64,000 nucleotides of DNA from an uncultured Bacteroidales bacterium (lineage in GTDB: Bacteria > Bacteroidota > Bacteroidia > Bacteroidales > P3): positions 1 through 64,000 of the forward strand of contig CAMIVE010000007.1 of the NCBI GenBank assembly GCA_946401725.1, in the 5' to 3' direction. The position numbers and the translations under genes were made by a program. Each line of letters begins with the position of its first letter. The first letter of the stretch is position 1. Below are positions 59,869 through 64,000 of this stretch, in pieces. The notes under the pieces are model-generated. The model was given only the letters and a program-made list of their open reading frames with translations, did no database searches and was not told where the DNA came from.

Positions 59869-59903
59869 GTGCAAATAGATTGCACTCCCCTTTAGTATCT
59901 TTG
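59869..59903 (+). promoter_or_regulatory. Inverted-repeat promoter module M0, upstream of the WYL gene
   Basis: GTGCAA ATAGA TTGCAC (59869-59885) is a perfect 6-5-6 inverted repeat, followed after exactly 10 nt by TATCTTTG (59896-59903) and CAGTCGAAAA. The same arrangement occurs at 62193, 62395 and 63141 with changed outer bases that stay complementary. Confidence 0.75.
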
Positions 59904-59920
59904 CAGTCGAAAAAAAAAGA

Positions 59921-59955
59921 GTTGTATAGGTGCAAAAAAATATGTATCTTTGCAA
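59921..59955 (+). promoter_or_regulatory. Second promoter of the WYL gene (TTG-N20-TATCTTTG)
   Basis: TTG at 59922-59924 and TATCTTTG at 59945-59952 are 20 nt apart, close to the Bacteroidetes -33/-7 spacing. The 35 bases 59921-59955 agree at 29 positions with 63200-63234 ahead of the retron RNA. Confidence 0.65.
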
Positions 59956-59972
59956 CCTCAAAACCAACGACG

Positions 59973-61025
59973 ATGCCGCTCGATAGAAATAAAATGCTTC
60001 GTTATCAGGTTCTTGATAGGTGCTTCCGCGACACCTCGCGACTCTATAAAGCCAAGGACCTATTGGAATGTTGCAACCGGGAATTGTCACGTTACGACTT
60101 CAAGCAGACGTCACTTCGCACGATTCAAAAAGACATTGAGGATTTGCAAGGTGAGCCGCATAATGTGGAATTTGATTCGGAACTGCGCAAGACCAATCAC
60201 TATCGATATTTTGATTTGTCGTTTAAACTTTCGGTGCTCAAACTGAGTGCTCCTGCGCGTGATGCACTCGAGAAGACCATAGCTCTTTTGCGTGAGCGTT
60301 GCAGTGATGCCGACGACCAGAATCCCCAATGGCAGTGGATGCTTGTCACCCTTCAAGCCATTGCCGACGACCGTCCGGTTGAGACTGCAGGTCCCTATGT
60401 CAGTTTTGAGAATAATGTCGCCTTCTCAGGCAACATCCATTTCGCCACCCTTCTGGAGGCTATTATTAATCGCCATCCTTTGAAGATTCGCTATAAACCC
60501 TTCAAGCATAAAGTTGCTTCAGAGAAGGTGATACATCCCTACCACCTGAAGCAATACAATAGTCGTTGGTTCCTTTTTGCTTTCGACTCCGGTACGCCCA
60601 CGTCCTCGTGGGCACAACAAGAAACAGGCAATGCAATCTCCTGTTTCGCCCTCGACCGCATATTGAGGATCACCCTCTCAAAAGGAACGTACATCCCGAC
60701 CAATGTTGATTTCACTACCTATTTCGACAATGTTATGGGAGTGACAGTCAACGATAGTATGCTTGTTGAGCAAATAACGCTACGCGTTTCCGCGTCTCGA
60801 TATCCTTATGTGGAGACTAAGCCTTTCAGCGAAAACCAGCGTACTATCAGTCATGATGAAACCTCATATACTATTCGTTTCCCGATGAAGATCAACAATG
60901 AATTGATAGCTAAGATACTCTCCTACGGTTCCGATATCGAAGTTATTCGTCCGCTGCATTTGCGAGAGACTATAGCGACGATCATTGAACAGATGCACAA
61001 CAAATATGACCTTATTTGCAAATAA
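59973..61025 (+). CDS. WYL-domain transcriptional regulator
   Basis: These 350 residues divide into an N-terminal helix-turn-helix region (about 1-95; Y-Q-V-L-D-R-C-F-R-D, L-L-E-C-C-N-R-E-L, S-L-R-T-I-Q-K-D-I-E-D-L), a WYL domain (about 145-245; H-P-L-K-I-R-Y-K-P-F and I-H-P-Y-H-L-K-Q-Y-N-S-R-W-F-L, so the W-Y-L triad is W-F-L here) and a C-terminal WCX domain (about 260-345). WYL proteins often control phage-defence genes, sensing nucleic acid ligands. The start at 59973 follows both promoter elements; the frame upstream runs through promoter DNA. It is the first gene of the AT-rich island and a candidate regulator of the repeat module. Confidence 0.92.
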   Translation: MPLDRNKMLRYQVLDRCFRDTSRLYKAKDLLECCNRELSRYDFKQTSLRTIQKDIEDLQGEPHNVEFDSELRKTNHYRYFDLSFKLSVLKLSAPARDALEKTIALLRERCSDADDQNPQWQWMLVTLQAIADDRPVETAGPYVSFENNVAFSGNIHFATLLEAIINRHPLKIRYKPFKHKVASEKVIHPYHLKQYNSRWFLFAFDSGTPTSSWAQQETGNAISCFALDRILRITLSKGTYIPTNVDFTTYFDNVMGVTVNDSMLVEQITLRVSASRYPYVETKPFSENQRTISHDETSYTIRFPMKINNELIAKILSYGSDIEVIRPLHLRETIATIIEQMHNKYDLICK

Positions 61026-61044
61026 TTGCAAATTACTTCGTGAT
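61016..61044 (+). promoter_or_regulatory. Degenerate inverted-repeat module upstream of the YhcG-like gene
   Basis: TTGCAA ATAA TTGCAA (61016-61031) spans the WYL stop codon, and TGATTTTGCA (61041-61050) takes the place of the -7 box 9 nt later. It is a variant of the modules at 59869, 62193, 62395 and 63141, with a shorter loop and spacer and a G in the second position of the box. Confidence 0.45.
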
Positions 61045-61071
61045 TTTGCATTTTAATAACACAATAGAAAC

Positions 61072-62202
61072 ATGGACGATAAACCTGCATTTATATCTCG
61101 CGACGGAATGATTGCCGACAGCAATTATGTTCGGTGGATTGCCGACATCAAATCTCGATACCAACAAAGCCAGATTAAAGCTGCGGTGAGGGTGAATACC
61201 GCGCTTCTGGAATTCTATTGGAGTTTGGGGAGGGATATTGTCTCTATGCAAGCTGAGAGTAAATGGGGTAGCAGCTTCATCAATCAACTTAGTTTGGATT
61301 TACGAGAAGCTTTTCCTCAGACGGCAGGTTTTTCGTCTCGTAATATTAGATACATAAAGGACTGGTATCAGTTTTATTATGAGAGGTGTACGATTTTGCA
61401 CCAAGTTGGTGCAAGAAATGCAGATACAAATTTGCACCAGGTTGGTGCAGAATTTGGAATTGGTCACCAACCGGGTGAACAATTGGAAATGCCCAAAATT
61501 TTTGGTCAAGTACCATGGAAACACCATGTGCTTATTGTTTCCAAAAGCAGTTCTATTGAAGAGGCACTCTTTTATATTGACAAGGTGGTGGCAGAAGACT
61601 GGAGCCGTAGCTGGCTTGAAGGTCAGATTGCACAAAACCTATATCGTAATCAAGGATCCGCCATTACAAACTTCGATATCGCTTTGCCTGAGCCGCAAAG
61701 CAAGCTGGCAAAAGAGATTCTGAAAAACGAATACAATCTGAGTTTTATCAACGCAGAGAGTGTCATGCGGGAAAAAGACTTAGAGGAGGCTCTAGTCGCG
61801 AACGTTACCCGTTTTCTCTTGGAACTTGGGAAAGGATTTGCCTATGTAGGCCGACAGATGGAATTGCGGATGGATGATGAAACGGCATTCTTCCCCGACT
61901 TGGTTTTCTATCATATCCCGCAGAAACGTTACGTCATCATCGAGTTGAAGGCAGTCAAGTTTGAACCGGAGTTTGCAGGAAAGTTGAATTTCTATGTGAC
62001 AGCTGCCGACAAGCTTCTTAGGGGCGACGGCGACAACGAATCGGTAGGTCTGATAATCTGCAAAACAGCAAAGAAGACCATTGTGGAGTGGTCGCTGAAA
62101 GACATTAACAAACCGCTGGGTGTATCCACCTACCAACTCGAAGAAGTGGTTGCCCGCACAGTGGCAGAATTGGAACAACAAAAAGAAAAAGCACGCAAAT
62201 AG
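61072..62202 (+). CDS. YhcG-family PDDEXK nuclease (DUF1016)
   Basis: This 376-residue protein has the DUF1016 N-terminal domain (about 20-105; V-N-T-A-L-L-E-F-Y-W-S-L-G-R-D-I, F-S-S-R-N-I-R-Y-I-K) and a PDDEXK nuclease domain (about 160-350; F-F-P-D-L-V-F-Y then Y-V-I-I-E-L-K-A, giving the D...E-x-K site). Between them lies a variable stretch (about 105-140) with two exact L-H-Q-V-G-A units and a degenerate third (G-H-Q-P-G-E), coded by palindromic DNA at 61396-61414 and 61433-61449. YhcG-type nucleases are often found with restriction or other defence genes; the target is unknown. Its stop codon lies inside the next inverted-repeat module. Confidence 0.92.
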   Translation: MDDKPAFISRDGMIADSNYVRWIADIKSRYQQSQIKAAVRVNTALLEFYWSLGRDIVSMQAESKWGSSFINQLSLDLREAFPQTAGFSSRNIRYIKDWYQFYYERCTILHQVGARNADTNLHQVGAEFGIGHQPGEQLEMPKIFGQVPWKHHVLIVSKSSSIEEALFYIDKVVAEDWSRSWLEGQIAQNLYRNQGSAITNFDIALPEPQSKLAKEILKNEYNLSFINAESVMREKDLEEALVANVTRFLLELGKGFAYVGRQMELRMDDETAFFPDLVFYHIPQKRYVIIELKAVKFEPEFAGKLNFYVTAADKLLRGDGDNESVGLIICKTAKKTIVEWSLKDINKPLGVSTYQLEEVVARTVAELEQQKEKARK

Positions 62203-62227
62203 ATTGCGTCCGTTAGTCGTACTTTTG
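62193..62227 (+). promoter_or_regulatory. Inverted-repeat promoter module M1, upstream of the 37-residue gene
   Basis: ACGCAA ATAGA TTGCGT (62193-62209) is a perfect inverted repeat spanning the YhcG stop codon; after 10 nt comes TACTTTTG (62220-62227) and CAAACGAAAA. Confidence 0.78.
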
Positions 62228-62269
62228 CAAACGAAAACAAAACAAAGTATTAACCTAAAAACAATAATT

Positions 62270-62383
62270 ATGGCAGAAGACTATTTTACATTGGACGATT
62301 GCTACGACGAGTACGGCAATTTTGACGAGCAGATTCTCGAAGATGCCATCATGGATGGCGAATACGTACCAGAAGATTGGTAA
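62270..62383 (+). CDS. 37-residue highly acidic protein
   Basis: The frame encodes M-A-E-D-Y-F-T-L-D-D and onward to E-Y-V-P-E-D-W. About 14 of 37 residues are Asp or Glu and there is no Lys or Arg, so the protein would be strongly negative, with several aromatic residues (Tyr, Phe, Trp). It has its own inverted-repeat promoter 43 nt upstream. Such small acidic proteins can mimic DNA or act as inhibitors or antitoxins (inference only). No family is recognised. The dedicated promoter and clean start and stop argue it is real. Confidence 0.6.
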   Translation: MAEDYFTLDDCYDEYGNFDEQILEDAIMDGEYVPEDW

Positions 62384-62394
62384 AAAAACAATCT

Positions 62395-62429
62395 GCGCAA
62401 AAAGATTGCGCGAAACAGCAGTACTTTTG
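62395..62429 (+). promoter_or_regulatory. Inverted-repeat promoter module M2, upstream of the 219-residue gene
   Basis: GCGCAA AAAGA TTGCGC (62395-62411), then 10 nt, then TACTTTTG (62422-62429) and CAAACGAAAA. It begins 12 nt after the stop of the 37-residue gene. Confidence 0.78.
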
Positions 62430-62450
62430 CAAACGAAAAAAATAAACAAT

Positions 62451-63110
62451 ATGGCATTACATTTATACTATGACAGCAAGAAGGGTCTTGTAAAAAGCAA
62501 CAATTATGCAGTTGGTTGTTATATTACTGAACATGATGAGAAAGGCATAAAATGTCCACTTCATGAGCAAACATTGGAAATACCTGAGCGAAATGTAAAA
62601 ATCATTGTCCGAACTAATCTTCATTATGGCTCAAAGTCATATATGAATGCCCGAATCACAATGATGGATAAATGTGTGCTCAACTTTCTAGACAACAGCC
62701 TTATACATTCTGTTGATATTATATTTGCAATCCCCGGGGATTGGGAGATGTTATTTGACAGAATAATCAAAGTCTATGAAAGTATTTTCTGCAGTGAGAG
62801 CAATATCAATTCGTATTTTGATGCAATAGATGATGCAGTAAAGGGTGAGAAAACACAGAAAGGTAATGAGTTAAACAATGCCATAATTAGAATTTCCCAA
62901 ATCGCCGATAAACAATCCTCCTCCATTTATTGTGATAATAATGTTGTGGATGACAGAATGAAAAATTCCTGCCGACTGCTTATTAAGAGATTAATGGGTC
63001 TTAAATTACCTGATGATTCCAAACCGTGGGAAAAAGAATTGAGAAGTATTTTCAATTATCTGGCCGATAGGGAAGAAATAGTTTCTACACTATCAGGATT
63101 GTTAAGTTAA
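62451..63110 (+). CDS. Unknown 219-residue island protein
   Basis: The start at 62451 follows module M2 by 21 nt; the frame upstream runs back through the promoter and is not used. The N-terminal half (1-115) is predicted beta-rich (Y-A-V-G-C-Y-I-T, V-K-I-I-V-R-T-N-L-H-Y-G-S, A-R-I-T-M-M-D-K-C-V-L-N-F-L-D); the C-terminal half (120-219) is helical with a Ser/Asn-rich middle. It has no signal peptide or membrane helix. I recognise no family. Its place between a PDDEXK nuclease and a retron, with the shared promoter module, suggests a defence or regulatory part, but no function can be assigned. Confidence 0.75.
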   Translation: MALHLYYDSKKGLVKSNNYAVGCYITEHDEKGIKCPLHEQTLEIPERNVKIIVRTNLHYGSKSYMNARITMMDKCVLNFLDNSLIHSVDIIFAIPGDWEMLFDRIIKVYESIFCSESNINSYFDAIDDAVKGEKTQKGNELNNAIIRISQIADKQSSSIYCDNNVVDDRMKNSCRLLIKRLMGLKLPDDSKPWEKELRSIFNYLADREEIVSTLSGLLS

Positions 63111-63140
63111 TATGGAACTATGGGGGATGAATTATTGCAG

Positions 63141-63175
63141 ATGCATATAGATTGCGCTAAAAGGTTGTACTTTTG
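63141..63175 (+). promoter_or_regulatory. Inverted-repeat promoter module M3, upstream of the retron
   Basis: ATGCAT ATAGA TTGCGC (63141-63157) is an imperfect version (inner T:T, outer A:C mismatches and a T.G pair); again 10 nt precede TACTTTTG (63168-63175) and CAAACGAAAA. The left arm has drifted more than in the other copies, while the right arm and box are unchanged. Confidence 0.7.
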
Positions 63176-63199
63176 CAAACGAAAACGTGAGAAGAAAAA

Positions 63200-63234
63200 A
63201 TTGTGCAGGTGCGATAAAAAATGTATCTTTGCAA
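63200..63234 (+). promoter_or_regulatory. Promoter of the retron RNA (TTG-N20-TATCTTTG)
   Basis: TTG (63201-63203) and TATCTTTG (63224-63231) are 20 nt apart. Transcription would begin near 63238, about 70 nt before the long inverted repeat of the non-coding region. The element copies the second WYL promoter at 29 of 35 positions. Confidence 0.65.
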
Positions 63235-63307
63235 ATCCAAAAAATGAGAGAAATCTGGCATAGGCACTCTCTATAATCAAAGCCAATGCTAAAGAGACCT
63301 TTGAAAC

Positions 63308-63569
63308 GATTGTCATTCCTGTTCTGAATTAGAACCGTTAGGGTTTATCCCTAACTTGCCTGTTGTGATCTGCAGGTTAGTGCATTATTATGCACGATAT
63401 TCAAGTTAGTTCATCCGTCACTTACCGGTAGATGTTCTATATTGAGTATTTTTTCTGGATTTATAGATTTATGAATTTATGATTTTCCAGTGCTTATTCC
63501 ATAAGCAAAGATAAATTTAACTTTGTTTATTTGCTCGATCTGAAGTAATTATAGAACAGAATGACAATC
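63308..63569 (+). ncRNA. Putative retron msr-msd RNA
   Basis: Between the retron promoter and the reverse transcriptase start lies about 360 nt with no coding frame but dense structure. Positions 63308-63330 pair with 63547-63569: 11 bp, a C bulge, 6-7 bp, an A bulge and 4 bp, enclosing 216 nt. This is the position and form expected for the retron a1/a2 repeats. Directly after the 5' arm comes TTAG (G63332 as candidate branch guanosine), then clear hairpins: GTTAGGG/CCCTAAC (63337-63355), GTGCAT/ATGCAC (63380-63395), CTGGA/TCCAG (63455-63490) and TGCTTAT/ATAAGCA (63491-63507). The first ones would form msr, the later ones msd; the exact border cannot be fixed here. Confidence 0.72.
63518..63525 (+). 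promoter_or_regulatory. Possible -7 box (TAACTTTG) close to the reverse transcriptase
   Basis: TAACTTTG matches the consensus but has no -33 element and lies inside the predicted msd part. It could be a secondary promoter for the reverse transcriptase or chance. Confidence 0.25.
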
Positions 63570-63598
63570 TTTTCGTTTTAAAATAATTCGTTAATACG

Positions 63599-64000
63599 AT
63601 GACAAGTAAACAGGAGCATATAACAGTTGAACAGTCCCGGCAGGATAATAATTTTGCCGGCTTCTGTTCGGTAAAGAGCAAGGAAGAGTTCCTTGTGTTC
63701 CTGAATAAAGCACAAGTCATTGTTTATGGTGATGATGCCCGAAGTATTACTATACGTAGTTTTAACTACTATGCATATTCATCAAATGCAAAGCATCGTT
63801 ATGTGTCTTTTCAAATTCCTAAGAAAGATGGTTCTTCACGTAGTATAGATGCTCCCAGTAAAGGACTTAAGGTGATACAGAAAGCATTGTCTGTATTGTT
63901 GGAATCTATATATGTTCCCAACCAATCCGCGATGGGTTTTGTCAATGGTCGTTCCATTGTCGATAATGCAAAGGCTCATTTAGGCAAGGCGTATGTTTAC
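63599..64000 (+). CDS. Retron-type reverse transcriptase, N-terminal part (cut by the window edge)
   Basis: The 134 codons present are open to the window end. After a variable N-terminus (1-65) comes the reverse transcriptase fold: F-Q-I-P-K-K-D-G-S-S-R-S-I-D-A-P (71-86), L-K-V-I-Q-K-A-L (90-97), A-M-G-F-V-N-G-R-S-I-V-D-N-A (111-124). N-A-K-A-H at 123-127 is the N-A-x-x-H motif of retron reverse transcriptases, which separates them from group II intron and other types. An in-frame TAA at 63584 and the ATG at 63599 fix the start, about 30 nt after the inverted repeat of the non-coding RNA. The catalytic Y-A-D-D region and any effector gene lie beyond the window. Retrons make msDNA and act in antiphage defence. 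Confidence 0.9.
   Translation, partial: MTSKQEHITVEQSRQDNNFAGFCSVKSKEEFLVFLNKAQVIVYGDDARSITIRSFNYYAYSSNAKHRYVSFQIPKKDGSSRSIDAPSKGLKVIQKALSVLLESIYVPNQSAMGFVNGRSIVDNAKAHLGKAYVY

Noticed and set aside
63187-63276. 29-codon GTG-started frame between module M3 and the retron RNA
   Set aside because: It runs through the TTG/TATCTTTG promoter, and similar peptide text arises at the WYL promoter, so it reflects promoter DNA and not coding.

Overview
This looks like a chromosomal segment of an uncultured, probably gut- or rumen-type Bacteroidales. The support is: promoters of the Bacteroidetes type (TAnnTTTG) without clear Shine-Dalgarno sites; a short primary sigma factor of 286 residues; T9SS type A and type B (gliding-motility-associated) C-terminal domains; SusB-like GH97; DUF2147, DUF4810/DUF799 and M6 families; and an Rnf operon in the order B-C-D-G-E. 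Most of the window is moderately GC-rich housekeeping and envelope sequence. The DUF262 gene (31.8-33.9 kb) and the right end (59.9-64.0 kb) are visibly AT-richer and look acquired.

Layout. 0.1-7.3 kb (minus strand): a DUF2147 protein, a small lipoprotein, a secreted M6 metalloprotease, a DUF4810-DUF799 lipoprotein pair without its usual CsgG partner, and an ECF sigma factor coupled to a membrane-anchored protein with a gliding-type C-terminal domain. 7.3-10.0 kb: trmO, a PAP2 phosphatase and comB in one operon, then the RNase P RNA. 10.2-13.9 kb: a 1066-residue type B T9SS protein with a small secreted partner. 14.0-18.7 kb: rnfB-C-D-G-E without rnfA. 19-27.6 kb: universal stress protein, SPOR protein, rpoD, ffh, folD, a glycosyltransferase, a membrane/TPR protein and a PlsC-like acyltransferase. 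27.7-36.9 kb: purL, a GmrSD-like DUF262 nuclease, PfkB kinase, gamma-carbonic anhydrase, a flavin reductase lipoprotein and a PhzF protein. 36.9-49.4 kb: a second M6 protease, GH97, ICMT-like, TfoX-like, rsmG, a GH2 beta-mannosidase, a Sel1-repeat protein and DUF486. 49.5-56.5 kb: cinA, nadC, YihY/BrkB, an rRNA methyltransferase, queG and DUF1295. 56.6-59.4 kb: a second ECF sigma unit with lipoprotein targets.

59.4-64.0 kb is the most interesting part. After a decayed DUF2130 fragment comes an AT-rich, defence-like island: a WYL regulator, a YhcG-type PDDEXK nuclease, a 37-residue acidic protein, an unknown 219-residue protein, and a retron. The retron consists of a structured non-coding region closed by a long a1/a2-like inverted repeat, followed by a reverse transcriptase cut by the window edge that carries the retron NAxxH motif. 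Four of these five units are preceded by the same module: a 6+5+6 inverted repeat whose outer bases covary, exactly 10 nt from a TAnnTTTG box. The fifth has a degenerate version.

Two regulatory circuits can be read directly. The ECF sigma factor at 56.6 kb and the lipoprotein at 58.8 kb share a bipartite promoter that is not of the housekeeping type. The WYL gene and the retron RNA share a second promoter element (29 of 35 positions identical). Several families of degenerate short tandem repeats fill intergenic spacers, and similar repeats appear in frame inside purL and the PfkB kinase gene.
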